Virus record (IMG/VR): IMGVR_UViG_3300032331_003503
Span: 1 to 28,501 of that record
Strand: one strand, 5' to 3'
Length of the DNA: 28,501 bases
Origin: a virus
Part shown: positions 1-7,626 of the stretch, one piece after another
How positions within the stretch are numbered: the stretch's first letter is position 1
Layout: the number at the start of each line of letters is the position of its first letter
Position numbers and translations under genes: made by a program
The notes under the pieces: model-generated
Database searches by the model: none
What the model saw: the letters and a program-made list of their open reading frames with translations, nothing else
What the model was told of the DNA's origin: nothing

Positions 1-378
1 AATATATGTGTTAAATGGATTTGTTGATCCAGAGATAGATACTCCATTTGTAATGTCAGTCACATTTAGTGACATTGAACGAGCAGTACCTGCTACGTTA
101 GTTTGAGTAACTGTACTATAAAATGATCCATAAGATCCAGTTGCAGTATTACCTATTCCTCCTGTTACTGTAACTGGAAAAGTACTACCGTCACCTTTAG
201 TAAACGTGATTGTGTTTCCTGTAGCGGATGCAGTTGTTAAAAGTGAAGCTGTGTTGGCACTAGGTAAAGTGACTAATGATCCTGTACCATCATAGAATGT
301 AGTACCATCAGGAGTTTGTAAAACTCGCTGATATGTATTTTCTATATTTTTGCCTGTAAGATCATAAATCCCTGACAT
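1..378 (-). CDS. Tail fibre/structural protein, C-terminus beyond window
   Basis: The reading frame opens with ATG at 376-378 (MSGIYDLTGKNIENTYQ) and stays open for 126 codons to the window edge, so the C-terminus is missing. The visible part is rich in Gly, Ser and Thr. It contains a GSFYSTVTQTN stretch followed by a segment around NVTDITNGVSI. This composition and motif order are typical of phage tail-fibre or head-decoration proteins that end in a C1q/TNF-like jelly roll. That family assignment is inference from pattern only, because the diagnostic C-terminal strands lie outside the window. The gene starts 6 bases after the stop of the gene at 385-963 and is probably co-transcribed with it. 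It may act in receptor contact or as a surface trimer. Confidence 0.7.
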   Translation of the reverse strand, partial: MSGIYDLTGKNIENTYQRVLQTPDGTTFYDGTGSLVTLPSANTASLLTTASATGNTITFTKGDGSTFPVTVTGGIGNTATGSYGSFYSTVTQTNVAGTARSMSLNVTDITNGVSISGSTNPFNTYI

Positions 379-384
379 AACTTA

Positions 385-963
385 TTATTTAGTTTTAGGC
401 AACTTATCAAGTATTCCGTTTATAATTTTCGGTAATTGAGTTTCTTGAATAGGATTTTCTTTAGTATAAGTTGCTATAATATTGTTTACTTTATCCTTTT
501 TAATACTTAAATTATTTAAATTAACATCTTCCTTAATTAATAATTTAACTAGTTTTAATATATGTTCTGTTATTGGATCAGCCAAGCTTTGTTGTGCTTC
601 TTTTATTCCACTAACTTGAACTTTTGGAGCACTTTCAATTATAAGATCTACGTCTTGTGATTTAACTTCAACAGTTAATTTTTTAGATGCTTCAACTACA
701 AATTCAGATTTCCATGGGGTAAAGTATGTATCGTCTGCTATAACTTCAAGTTTTATTTCACCTTTTGTGTTACCTTCTAATAAACCTTTTAATTTTTTAA
801 TTGGAATAATACATTTACCATCTGTGGTAATTTGTCCTTTAAATAAAAGATTGATGTCTTCTGATTCAATTATTAGACGAGCTTGACTATTTTTAAGTGA
901 TGCTCCTTCTAATTTTATATTACATTCAAAAAGTTCAGTTTTATCAGTGAATAACGTATACAT
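385..963 (-). CDS. Conserved phage protein, unknown function (192 aa)
   Basis: The product starts MYTLFTDKTELFECNI and has two apparent parts. The first is a beta-rich half of about 100 residues with the conserved-looking segments FTDKTELFEC, IPIKKLKGLLEGNTKGEI and DDTYFTPWKSEFVVE. The second is a Lys-rich, helical C-terminal tail. The N-terminal pattern is one I associate with a hypothetical protein found in marine T4-like phages; no biochemical role is known to me. No signal peptide or membrane segment is visible. Its ATG overlaps the stop of the 963-1295 gene by one base, so the two are translationally coupled. It lies between small virion-type genes and a fibre-like gene, which favours a structural or assembly role, but that is inference. 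Confidence 0.8.
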   Translation of the reverse strand: MYTLFTDKTELFECNIKLEGASLKNSQARLIIESEDINLLFKGQITTDGKCIIPIKKLKGLLEGNTKGEIKLEVIADDTYFTPWKSEFVVEASKKLTVEVKSQDVDLIIESAPKVQVSGIKEAQQSLADPITEHILKLVKLLIKEDVNLNNLSIKKDKVNNIIATYTKENPIQETQLPKIINGILDKLPKTK

Positions 964-1295
964 TATAAATCTATTTTAATATTTATGCCCAATACTTCTT
1001 TAGCTACTAAAGCTATGTCTGTTATACGTATTTGACGATCCACGACTTCTTTGGTTTCTTTATATTCTTTATCCATCGCCTCACATTTCATTATAAGAGT
1101 AATGAATTGTTTACGTTTTTTCTTATCCTTAAATTGATCTTCAGGAGTACCACCTCCACCTAATCCTTCAAGAACTGTTATAATTAACGCTACATCATCC
1201 CAAGTAAATGGATTCTTACTTTGATTAGGAAATGGGTTTGTGTCCCAAGCAAAGTTAGCATTTCCCCATGTAAATGGTATTCTTGTAGTAGCCAT
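963..1295 (-). CDS. Conserved small phage protein with Trp-rich N-terminus
   Basis: The 110-residue product opens with repeated aromatic units: PFTWGNANFAWDTNPF and then NPFTWDDV. A Gly-rich turn (LGGGG) follows, then a charged helical half with KKKRKQFITLIMK, and it ends TDIALVAKEVLGINIKIDL. The repeated (N)PFTW / FAWDTNPF arrangement followed by a helix is a recognisable small-protein layout in T4-like environmental phages. Its function is unknown. It has no signal peptide or membrane helix. It sits 4 bases after the 1300-1533 gene and overlaps the next gene by one base, so it belongs to a compact run of small genes. A minor virion component is the most natural guess. Confidence 0.8.
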   Translation of the reverse strand: MATTRIPFTWGNANFAWDTNPFPNQSKNPFTWDDVALIITVLEGLGGGGTPEDQFKDKKKRKQFITLIMKCEAMDKEYKETKEVVDRQIRITDIALVAKEVLGINIKIDL

Positions 1296-1299
1296 TCAA

Positions 1300-1533
1300 T
1301 TAGAATTCTCCTTCTTTTACGTAAAGAAGAAAATCTTCTAAAATGTCTTTTTGTTTAGGAGTAGCTTTACGATAAGCTTCTAATAAAATTTCTTCTTGAT
1401 CTTTTTTACCTTCAGTTAAAAGTTGTTTAACTGGTTTTAAAACTGATTCAGCTAATGTTAAGTTACTATCAGTGTCGTAATCAGCCATATCATTTAGATA
1501 TGATTCAATTAAATTATTTAGATAAGCACTCAT
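1300..1533 (-). CDS. Small acidic protein with two prohead-protease-like sites
   Basis: This 77-residue acidic protein is not recognised by family. It is helical and carries two sites fitting the (L/I)-x-E | (S/G/A) rule of T4-type prohead proteases: LTLAE-S at residues 25-30 and LLTE-G at 39-42. The segment between them (SVLKPVKQLL) is amphipathic, like the leader peptides of many other genes in this window. The start ATG (1531-1533) lies inside the 3' end of the 1514-1996 gene with an 18-20 base overlap, which indicates coupled translation. It may be a scaffold-like or internal head protein, similar in scale to the small core proteins of T4, but nothing beyond the sites supports that. Confidence 0.7.
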   Translation of the reverse strand: MSAYLNNLIESYLNDMADYDTDSNLTLAESVLKPVKQLLTEGKKDQEEILLEAYRKATPKQKDILEDFLLYVKEGEF

Positions 1534-1996
1534 TGATTAAGTTTTTTACGCGTTTAAATATTTCATTAAGTTTACCAATTTGACTGTTTAACCATTTAAG
1601 TCGTTCACCTAATCTACGACCTTCCATTGGAGTTTCCAAATTTTCTTCAGGAATGTACTCCTTGAATGGTTTTGAATACTCACTACCAGTTAAAAATATA
1701 AACTTATCTTTGTTTAAGTTAAGGCCATGTGACTTCATTTGTTTAATTGTTTCTTCACCCCATTTTTCCTTTTCATCTTTAGGCATTTCCTTAAGTGTTT
1801 TGTCATAAGGGTCTAGTTCTTTGTTTAAAGGAACTAAATGGTGTTTAGCGGATAAGATGAACATCTTGTCTGGATGGAGTGATTTACCGTATTCTAATGT
1901 TTTTCTAAACATAGGAGAAGCGGAGTAGAGCTCCTGTGCGGGAGCCCTATGATCCAATTTGGACTTAGTACAACTTAATAGTACAATTTTGGCCAT
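1514..1996 (-). CDS. DUF6884-type protein (SCTKSK motif)
   Basis: The product starts MAKIVLLSCTKSKLDHRAPA and continues with ELYSASPMFRKTLEYG, then ILSAKHHLVPLNKELDPYD. This order (an SCTKSK loop, an LYxSxxF segment, then an L-S-A-K-x-x-L-V-P-L core followed by P-Y-D) is the signature I know for the DUF6884 family. That family is found in phages and in DNA- or RNA-modification neighbourhoods; its catalytic activity is not established to my knowledge. The length of 160 residues suits a single-domain member with a helical C-terminal extension. An AT-rich leader box (2002-2019) lies 5 bases upstream of the ATG, suggesting a transcript start here. The gene overlaps the next one (1300-1533). Confidence 0.75.
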   Translation of the reverse strand: MAKIVLLSCTKSKLDHRAPAQELYSASPMFRKTLEYGKSLHPDKMFILSAKHHLVPLNKELDPYDKTLKEMPKDEKEKWGEETIKQMKSHGLNLNKDKFIFLTGSEYSKPFKEYIPEENLETPMEGRRLGERLKWLNSQIGKLNEIFKRVKNLINECLSK

Positions 1997-2001
1997 TTAA
2001 A

Positions 2002-2019
2002 TATTTTGTTATAAATATT
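2002..2019 (-). promoter_or_regulatory. Recurring AT-rich start box (1996 gene)
   Basis: The gene strand reads AATATTTATAACAAAATA, the consensus form, ending 5 bases before the ATG and overlapping the stop of the preceding gene. Confidence 0.6.
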
Positions 2020-3040
2020 AGAAAGGTACTATCTCTTTAATTACTTCTGATTTATATAAAGTATTTAAGTGTAATTTAGCACATGAACAAAATATTGACT
2101 TATATTCGGGGCATTTTCTTAGAATATGTTGTATCACCTCAAAATGTCCATAGCCAGTTGTTCTATAACCCCAGCTATCAAAATATGCTCGTTCTTTATT
2201 TAAACGTTTATGAACAGCGTGATAATTTTTGTTATCTGATTTGATTAATAGTTTTTCAAATATACTAGCTAAAAATAAAATATATGGTCTAGACTGATCA
2301 TATTCACAATTTGCTATAATTTCTCTAGCTATTTTAGTGTTACCTTCATCAGTACTATTTAACATAGTGTACAATGTCTCATATATGTCTAAGTCAATAA
2401 CTGTGTCTTTATTTATTTCTTTATCTATAGATGAGTCAAGAACAACATGTAAATTATACTTTTCTATATTATCAAATAGTTCAGTTATAAATTCTATGTT
2501 ATCACATATGTTTTTATGTCCATGATCTCTTCTAATTGGAAATCCTTCTATTTGAGGATATTTTTCAAATTGAGAAAAAGTACTAGAATATTGTTTAATA
2601 TTTTGAGTATCAGTATAGAAAAATAAAGCATCTGAGTATCCGTTAGAGTTATTATATCCCCAATCCTCTTTATCAAAATATTTATTCTTATCCTTTAATA
2701 TTTCTTTAGCGGGAATAATTGTATATTTTTCATTTTTTTCTTTTTCAAGATAATTTAAAAAATCTTTATCAATAATAATAGTATCTATTTTACCCCATTT
2801 TCTAGCTTTAGTAATATTCAATTTATTTTCTTGAATATAATTTTTTAATTTATATGATGGATAATTTGATAATGGAGATTGGTATATTACTGAGTTGTTT
2901 TTAATTTTATTATCTTTACTTTTCTCACACAGTTGTTTATACTTTTTTATGATTTCTTCATTAAGAAATCCGGCGGCAGATGTATAATGAACACTATATT
3001 TTCTACCACCCCAATTAGCTGGATTTATTTGTCTGTACAT
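2018..3040 (-). CDS. Hypothetical phage protein (340 aa)
   Basis: No enzyme family is recognised. The N-terminus reads MYRQINPANWGGRKYSVHYT and is followed by a very Lys/Asn/Asp-rich region. The C-terminal third (about residues 215-330) has a helical look, with ETLYTMLNSTDEGNTKIARE, then IIANCEYDQSRPYILFLASI. This resembles a short segment seen in other T4-like environmental phage proteins, with the order M-L-x-S-x-D-x-x-N, A-x-E-I, A-N-C. The last 40 residues contain three cysteines (KCPEYKSIFCSCAK). The gene looks even more AT-rich than its neighbours. Its ATG overlaps the AAA+ gene end almost directly (TAATTATG), so it is probably the third gene of the ATPase/VWA unit. Its function is unknown. 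Confidence 0.7.
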   Translation of the reverse strand: MYRQINPANWGGRKYSVHYTSAAGFLNEEIIKKYKQLCEKSKDNKIKNNSVIYQSPLSNYPSYKLKNYIQENKLNITKARKWGKIDTIIIDKDFLNYLEKEKNEKYTIIPAKEILKDKNKYFDKEDWGYNNSNGYSDALFFYTDTQNIKQYSSTFSQFEKYPQIEGFPIRRDHGHKNICDNIEFITELFDNIEKYNLHVVLDSSIDKEINKDTVIDLDIYETLYTMLNSTDEGNTKIAREIIANCEYDQSRPYILFLASIFEKLLIKSDNKNYHAVHKRLNKERAYFDSWGYRTTGYGHFEVIQHILRKCPEYKSIFCSCAKLHLNTLYKSEVIKEIVPF

Positions 3041-3042
3041 AA

Positions 3043-4251
3043 TTATTTAGTTAAGAATTTTAGAAGTGTTTTATTTAACATTAATGATTTAAATGCTGTT
3101 GAGTTACCATTATATATTGATTTAACCATACTATATTTTAAATCAACCGCAAATAAATCTTCATTCATTAAGAATGCTAAACGGTCAATCATTCCTTTTT
3201 CAATCTTAGTAGTTTTAGCGTAAAACAAACTATAGTTAGTAAGACGTGTTGATAAGATCGAGGCTAAATCTGCTCTATACTTATCACCTTTACCAATAAT
3301 TCCTTTAAGTGTATTCAAAACATATTCCTCATTTTCATGGAATAAGATATCTTCAGGTGAAATCATCTTATCTAATTTGTTATTAATAAACATTGTGAAT
3401 AATGTTGTGAATTCAGATCCAACTGATCCTTCTCCAATCATTTGTATTAAACCTAAACTAGATTCAAATGATTTAATTGATGAAATAGCATTAAAAAATG
3501 TTGTAATACTTCTTGAGTTAGTATTTGTTGATACTAGTTCTGGATGTTTTAATAAGAAGTTAATACATCGGCCATCAATCTGATTCTCTTCAGCCCACAC
3601 GCTCCAACATTTAATGTCAAATTTTAAGTCAACTGTAATAAATCGAGTGCGTTGAGCGTTGTCTATACTGTTAACTAAATATTCTCCGTTGTCAGGATTA
3701 CTTGTTAATATAATATGCCAATCTTTAGGCAACTTCCAACTAATATATTCTTGACGATCAATTAGCTCCATTACAGCTTGAATAAACCTAATGTCAGCGC
3801 GATTCCAATCATCTAACAATAATACTCCACCTTGATCCTTACCTGAAATCCATTCAGGTGGACAATAACTCATTCGATTACGACCAGTAGTCATCCATCC
3901 TTTCTTGTGAAAGTCTTCTACTGCGTGTTCATCAACCCATCCTTTTTGAGTTGTATTTTGATTTTCCATTTCAAACTGACGAATTGGAAAACCAACTAAG
4001 TCACCTAATTCTTCAATTTGGGCAAGATTCAATTTAACAAAATTAAATCCTAATTCATCTTTTAATTGAACAATAGATGATGTTTTACCAATACCTGAGT
4101 CACCTACGATTTCAACAGCTACTGGTGGTTTATTGTTGTCTTGTAAGTAACGATTGTTGTTAACAATGTGACGTAAGAAATCTTTTGCTTCATTAATGTT
4201 TAATGAAACACGTTGTGTTGTTGATTTTGATGATGTTTTTGCTTTAGCCAT
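3043..4251 (-). CDS. AAA+ ATPase, MoxR-like
   Basis: This is a single AAA+ domain of 402 residues. The Walker A motif is GDSGIGKTS at about 50-58 and Walker B is VLLLDD at 143-148, followed by N-R. A sensor-1 Asn lies in LTSNPDN near 185, and arginines at 201 and 203 (QRTRF) are candidate arginine fingers. The C-terminal half is helical and fits an AAA lid. The motif spacing fits the MoxR/AAA_5 group, which remodels proteins rather than DNA. The next gene downstream of the VWA protein is this one, giving the classic AAA+ plus VWA pairing in which the VWA protein presents substrates to the ATPase. A target in virion assembly is possible but not shown. The leader is nearly identical to that of the 4306-5478 gene. 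Confidence 0.93.
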   Translation of the reverse strand: MAKAKTSSKSTTQRVSLNINEAKDFLRHIVNNNRYLQDNNKPPVAVEIVGDSGIGKTSSIVQLKDELGFNFVKLNLAQIEELGDLVGFPIRQFEMENQNTTQKGWVDEHAVEDFHKKGWMTTGRNRMSYCPPEWISGKDQGGVLLLDDWNRADIRFIQAVMELIDRQEYISWKLPKDWHIILTSNPDNGEYLVNSIDNAQRTRFITVDLKFDIKCWSVWAEENQIDGRCINFLLKHPELVSTNTNSRSITTFFNAISSIKSFESSLGLIQMIGEGSVGSEFTTLFTMFINNKLDKMISPEDILFHENEEYVLNTLKGIIGKGDKYRADLASILSTRLTNYSLFYAKTTKIEKGMIDRLAFLMNEDLFAVDLKYSMVKSIYNGNSTAFKSLMLNKTLLKFLTK

Positions 4252-4278
4252 AACTTTTATTTTTTATTTAGAGTAAAT
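4249..4278 (-). promoter_or_regulatory. Gene leader shared with the VWA gene
   Basis: Read on the gene strand, the bases before the ATPase ATG are TATATTTACT, a short A/T spacer, then AAAAAATAAAAGTTATG. The VWA gene (5476-5502) has the same two blocks with a spacer about four bases shorter. The match is close enough to suggest a shared promoter or translation leader for the two partner genes. Confidence 0.5.
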
Positions 4279-4305
4279 ATATGTTTAAGGATCCTGGAGC
4301 CCTAA

Positions 4306-5478
4306 CTATTGGATTTTGATAATATTTCCCCAACTTAATTTTTTAACTGATTCTACATCTGCTCCATTTGATGATAATACCATTAACATAGGTTTAAAAG
4401 TAGTAGTTGATTTTTCAGGAATGTATCCGTCTGTTAATACAATCAAACTATTGTATTGTCTATTTTCATTAAAATATTTTACAAATGGATTCATATCTGT
4501 GCCTCCTCTACCAGTTACAGTTTCAGGTACTCTACCATCATATTCATAGACATTATGTACATGAGCATCTCCTTCTGCTATAGTAATAGCAACACCTGTT
4601 TTATGCATATGATTGATTTCATTAAAAAATTCTAATATATCACTATCACTAACTGAACCTGATGTATCAATTCCTACTAGTACGTGTTTTTTAGGTTTAA
4701 TTTTTAAAGCTGGATTAGATGGAAATCGTTTATTGTATTTACGTCTTGTTTTTTTAGTATATACTTTACTTGATGAACCAAAAAATCGTCTAAAATATCC
4801 TTTCCAATCATATGATGGAGGTGTAACTTTAAGTAATTCATCAATATATGATTTAAGTTCAGATGGTACAAAACCCATATCTTTAGATGATTCTAAAACT
4901 TGTTTTATTTGATGTTTTAATTGTGCTTCAGCTAATTTCTTATCTGCATCACTCAAATCATCAAATTCTTTCCATGTTGGATGTAATCCTTTACCATCAC
5001 CTCTTAAACTATCCATTAACTCACATAATCCAGGACTTGTTCCTTCATCAAGTGATTTTTGTAATAGTCTATAGTACTCTCTAGCACCTGCCTTTAATGG
5101 TAAGTTAAGTTCTGGGAATGAACTTGGTAATAAGATATCAGGTGATGGATAGTAATCAGGTGTTAAGTACTGATTAATTTCAATATCCATAGCAACATTT
5201 GCTAACTCATGATCTGGAAAATCATCTTTAAATGTTAAGTGACCAAAACAGATATGAAGTAGTTCATGTTTAAATAACCCAATTTTTTTCTTATCAGTAT
5301 TTAAACTGTTCCAAAATTCTTCATTTACTGCTAATTGGTAATTGATTCCATTCTTACATACTCCAGCAGTTGGAACGTCTTTTCTAATTACTTTATTTAG
5401 TGTTGATAAAAACACACCATAAAATGGTTCACTAAACATTAATTGTTTTCCAATTCTGGAAAGATCATCGTGTATCAT
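4306..5478 (-). CDS. VWA domain protein with HExxH metallopeptidase-like N-domain
   Basis: Two domains are visible in 390 residues. The N-terminal domain has HELLH at 71-75 with a further His at 80 and an acidic AMDIEIN segment at about 96-102. This is the zinc-peptidase-like layout of the DUF2201/COG3864 family. The C-terminal VWA domain has the metal-ion-dependent adhesion site: DTSGS at 271-275, GGTD at about 325-328 and LTDG at about 348-351. A basic linker (KKTRRKYNKR) lies between them. Such proteins pair with MoxR-type ATPases, and here the ATPase gene follows after 54 bases. Proteolytic activity is possible because the HExxH motif is intact, but many relatives are uncharacterised. The next upstream element is a strong terminator, so this gene starts a transcription unit. 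Confidence 0.92.
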   Translation of the reverse strand: MIHDDLSRIGKQLMFSEPFYGVFLSTLNKVIRKDVPTAGVCKNGINYQLAVNEEFWNSLNTDKKKIGLFKHELLHICFGHLTFKDDFPDHELANVAMDIEINQYLTPDYYPSPDILLPSSFPELNLPLKAGAREYYRLLQKSLDEGTSPGLCELMDSLRGDGKGLHPTWKEFDDLSDADKKLAEAQLKHQIKQVLESSKDMGFVPSELKSYIDELLKVTPPSYDWKGYFRRFFGSSSKVYTKKTRRKYNKRFPSNPALKIKPKKHVLVGIDTSGSVSDSDILEFFNEINHMHKTGVAITIAEGDAHVHNVYEYDGRVPETVTGRGGTDMNPFVKYFNENRQYNSLIVLTDGYIPEKSTTTFKPMLMVLSSNGADVESVKKLSWGNIIKIQ

Positions 5479-5502
5479 AACTTTTATTTTTTAGTAAATA
5501 TA
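5476..5502 (-). promoter_or_regulatory. Leader of the VWA gene, twin of the ATPase leader
   Basis: On the gene strand the sequence TATATTTACT is followed by AAAAAATAAAAGTTATG, the same pair of blocks seen before the ATPase start at 4251. It lies directly after the terminator at 5505-5529, as expected for the promoter of a new unit. Whether it acts in transcription or translation cannot be decided by eye. Confidence 0.5.
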
Positions 5503-5504
5503 AG

Positions 5505-5529
5505 AAAAAAGGCTCGGTAATCCGAGCCT
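5505..5529 (-). terminator. Rho-independent terminator after the 5535-6206 gene
   Basis: The gene strand reads AGGCTCGG, loop ATTA, CCGAGCCT, then a run of five T. The stem is a perfect 8-bp GC-rich hairpin (5510-5517 with 5522-5529). It lies 6 bases after the stop of the 5535-6206 gene and before the VWA leader. Confidence 0.9.
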
Positions 5530-5534
5530 CTTAT

Positions 5535-6206
5535 TTATTTGATTTTTTGTAATCTTCGATACACTTCATGAAGCGGTTCTTCACTTAATGCGTTATTTAC
5601 TCTTTGAGTTAAAGCATCTTCACCACTTGGTTTTCGACCACGTTTAGATAAACCTAAAGCTTTAGCTTTTAATTTAGCTACTTGATCAGCAGTAAACATT
5701 TCTGTTTGTCCACCACTTTTAGGTATAACATAAGTAATTTCTGCTTCAGATGGTACATATTCTGGATTAGCAATCCAACGTTGTGCTAATAATCTTACAA
5801 CTCCTTCTTTACTTGTGTCACTTGCTTTTCTACCTTTCTTACCAGTTGTTTCAGGTTTTTCTTTTTTAGGTATAGCGGTTTCTGCTTTATCTACAATAAC
5901 ACCACTTTTGATAAGTTCTCTTAATTCTGGGTTGATACGTTCAGGTTTCATATTTAAGATCTGTTTAAGACCATCAATAAATTGACCTGTTTTAGGATCC
6001 TTATAACCTAAACGAGTAATATCTCTATCAGTTGCACCTTCAATAGCGGTGATAATTTTAACTACCCAATAATCTGCTGGGTATAATCTTTTAAGTTTAG
6101 CTGCTTTTTCAGGATCAGCAATAACTAATCCTTTACCAAGACGATCTTCAGTAAGTGCAATTTCTTCTCTAATAAGTTGTCTAAGTGTATTTACTAAGTT
6201 TCCCAT
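5535..6206 (-). CDS. Putative head-packaged basic protein with targeting-type N-terminus
   Basis: The 223-residue product starts MGNLVNTLRQLIREEIALTE, a clear example of the recurring leader helix, ending in an L-T-E site at residue 20. The rest is Lys/Arg-rich and contains two similar basic patches, KKGRKAS (about residue 123) and SKRGRKPSG (about 193), which resemble AT-hook cores without being exact. The middle holds a conserved-looking segment around YWVVKIITAIEGATDRDITR. No enzyme motif is visible. By analogy with T4 internal proteins, a leader helix plus a basic DNA-binding-like body fits a protein packed with DNA in the head. This is inference. The gene is alone between an upstream AT-rich box and a strong terminator, so it forms its own unit or the end of one. 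Confidence 0.8.
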   Translation of the reverse strand: MGNLVNTLRQLIREEIALTEDRLGKGLVIADPEKAAKLKRLYPADYWVVKIITAIEGATDRDITRLGYKDPKTGQFIDGLKQILNMKPERINPELRELIKSGVIVDKAETAIPKKEKPETTGKKGRKASDTSKEGVVRLLAQRWIANPEYVPSEAEITYVIPKSGGQTEMFTADQVAKLKAKALGLSKRGRKPSGEDALTQRVNNALSEEPLHEVYRRLQKIK

Positions 6207-6213
6207 TAAGTAA

Positions 6214-6231
6214 TATTTTGTTATAAATATG
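6214..6231 (-). promoter_or_regulatory. Recurring AT-rich start box (6206 gene)
   Basis: The gene strand reads CATATTTATAACAAAATA, ending 7 bases before the ATG. It matches the box found before at least eight other starts in the window. Confidence 0.55.
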
Positions 6232-6239
6232 ATTAAATT

Positions 6240-7022
6240 TTAGGAAAGTAAATATTCAGCTACATAAATTCCTTGTGCGCCACTAACTGTAATACCACGT
6301 GCACTTAAAGCATCTCCTACAAAATGTACATTTGGATAGTCATTTAACGCTAAGTTAGTATAATCAACTAATGGTTCAGGACTTAAATACTTTACTTCAG
6401 GAATATATATACCCCAATCATCACCAAATTCAAATACTTCGTTCATTTGGTTGATAAAGTTTTCAATATAAAACCAATATCCCTGAAATGCTTTATCTAC
6501 ATCTCTTAATCCAATTTCATCAATTTGGGCTGTATTAATAAGTGTTCCTTCAGATGTATTTGATGGAGTGCGGGTACCATTAGGTGAATAGTATAAACCA
6601 GTATTATTAGGTCTAATTTGTAATTTATTTACTAAGTCACGTGACCATTCAAATGGATTTTCAATGCCTTTAATTTCCATTAGAATACCAAAGTTGGTCA
6701 TATCATTACGATATTGTTCACCTTTTTTAGCATGACCATTGTAAGTAACATCACCATATGTTTCTTCAACAGCAACATATGCTGCGTTATTGTTTGTACA
6801 AAACGAACGTAATGATACATTATCAAATTTCTTATATAATTTAAAATCGTAACTTACATCAATTAATTTTTGGAAATATTTTTGTGGGCTTTCAAATCTC
6901 ACTCCAATCTGGGTTGACTTGACTTCAGTAGGTAAATTGTACTTTTGAGCTAATTTAGCTGAGAAATCTATTCCTGCTTTACCTGTACCTACTATGCATG
7001 TATCAAATTTAATTTTTCTCAT
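6240..7022 (-). CDS. FAD-dependent oxidoreductase, C-terminal half (split gene)
   Basis: The 260-residue product begins at the middle of a COG2509-type FAD dehydrogenase. The order is FDTCIVGTGKAGIDFSAKLA, then IGVRFESPQKYF, then AAYVAVEETYGDVTYNGH. It ends with the C-terminal FAD-binding motif FVGDALSARGITVSGAQGI and a helix ending AEYLLS. The Rossmann N-terminal half is missing here and is encoded by the gene at 7625-8143, with an unrelated gene in between. Its start ATG (7020-7022) gives MRKIKFD, just before a natural loop of the fold, so the two halves could assemble in trans. The alternative is decay of a captured host gene, but both halves are clean of stops and frameshifts. The substrate is unknown. 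Confidence 0.82.
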   Translation of the reverse strand: MRKIKFDTCIVGTGKAGIDFSAKLAQKYNLPTEVKSTQIGVRFESPQKYFQKLIDVSYDFKLYKKFDNVSLRSFCTNNNAAYVAVEETYGDVTYNGHAKKGEQYRNDMTNFGILMEIKGIENPFEWSRDLVNKLQIRPNNTGLYYSPNGTRTPSNTSEGTLINTAQIDEIGLRDVDKAFQGYWFYIENFINQMNEVFEFGDDWGIYIPEVKYLSPEPLVDYTNLALNDYPNVHFVGDALSARGITVSGAQGIYVAEYLLS

Positions 7023-7054
7023 ATTTTTATCATAATTGGGTTTTAATATGAATA

Positions 7055-7603
7055 TTAATCTTCACCTTCTTCATCTTCTTCTAAATGATTGATAGCAGTA
7101 TAAAAAATATAATTAGCTGCTTCTCTATCTTTAGTAAAAGATAATAATTTACCTTGATCTTTTTTTAAAATATCATTTTTTAACTTATTTTTATCTAAAT
7201 TTTTTAAAAATATATTCATATTCATACCTGATGAGCTAGCGTAGTGTATGTCTTCAAAAGAAAAATTTTTATCTAAACGGGCTATAACTTCTTTTTCATC
7301 TTGATAAGTACTATATAAATCACTATATGATTTTATATTTTGATTATCTTCTAAAAATTTATCTAAATCAATATATTCTGTATTTTGTTTTATAATAACA
7401 ACTAAAGGATCTAAAGTTAGAACTCTATATATTTCTCCTTTATTAATGTATCCTTCTTTTTTAAGATATAAAAATATAGCTTCAGGAAAATCTTTTTGTT
7501 TTTTTAATGTTTTAGTATCTACCCAAAAACTAATATATTTAGAAATATCTAATTCATTTATTAATATCTCTTTAATTATATGTTTTAATTCTTGTTTTTT
7601 CAT
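7055..7603 (-). CDS. Packaged-type protein inserted in the oxidoreductase; possible ADP-ribosyltransferase remnant
   Basis: The 182-residue product starts MKKQELKHIIKEILINEL, the leader-helix type with an I-N-E site at residue 17. The body is Lys/Asp-rich. Two segments recall ADP-ribosyltransferases: GEIYRVLTLD (a YR strand) and KLLSFTKDREAANYIF (an S-F-T segment followed by A-x-x-F). The third element expected in that fold, a Q/E-x-E turn well after the S-F-T segment, is not clearly present, because the protein ends soon afterwards in EEDEEGED. The enzyme assignment is therefore weak. T4 Alt is a known case of a leader-carrying ADP-ribosyltransferase injected with DNA, which makes the comparison worth testing. 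The gene lies exactly between the two halves of the FAD oxidoreductase. Confidence 0.7.
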   Translation of the reverse strand: MKKQELKHIIKEILINELDISKYISFWVDTKTLKKQKDFPEAIFLYLKKEGYINKGEIYRVLTLDPLVVIIKQNTEYIDLDKFLEDNQNIKSYSDLYSTYQDEKEVIARLDKNFSFEDIHYASSSGMNMNIFLKNLDKNKLKNDILKKDQGKLLSFTKDREAANYIFYTAINHLEEDEEGED

Positions 7604-7608
7604 GATTA

Positions 7609-7626
7609 TATTTTAATATAAATATT
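7609..7626 (-). promoter_or_regulatory. Recurring AT-rich start box (7603 gene)
   Basis: The gene strand reads AATATTTATATTAAAATA, ending 5 bases before the ATG. It overlaps the stop of the oxidoreductase N-half, so the inserted gene brings its own box. Confidence 0.5.

Noticed and set aside
4275-4310. Palindrome AAGGATCCTT near the end of the VWA gene
   Set aside because: The stem is short, there is no T-run on the gene strand and the position falls inside the ATPase leader. It is not a convincing terminator.
2337-4912. Several plus-strand open frames
   Set aside because: They lie wholly inside well-supported minus-strand genes, have no recognisable motifs and show unnatural composition. 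The same holds for plus-strand frames at 12.7, 15.2, 19.6, 21.3-22.0, 23.8 and 25.6 kb.
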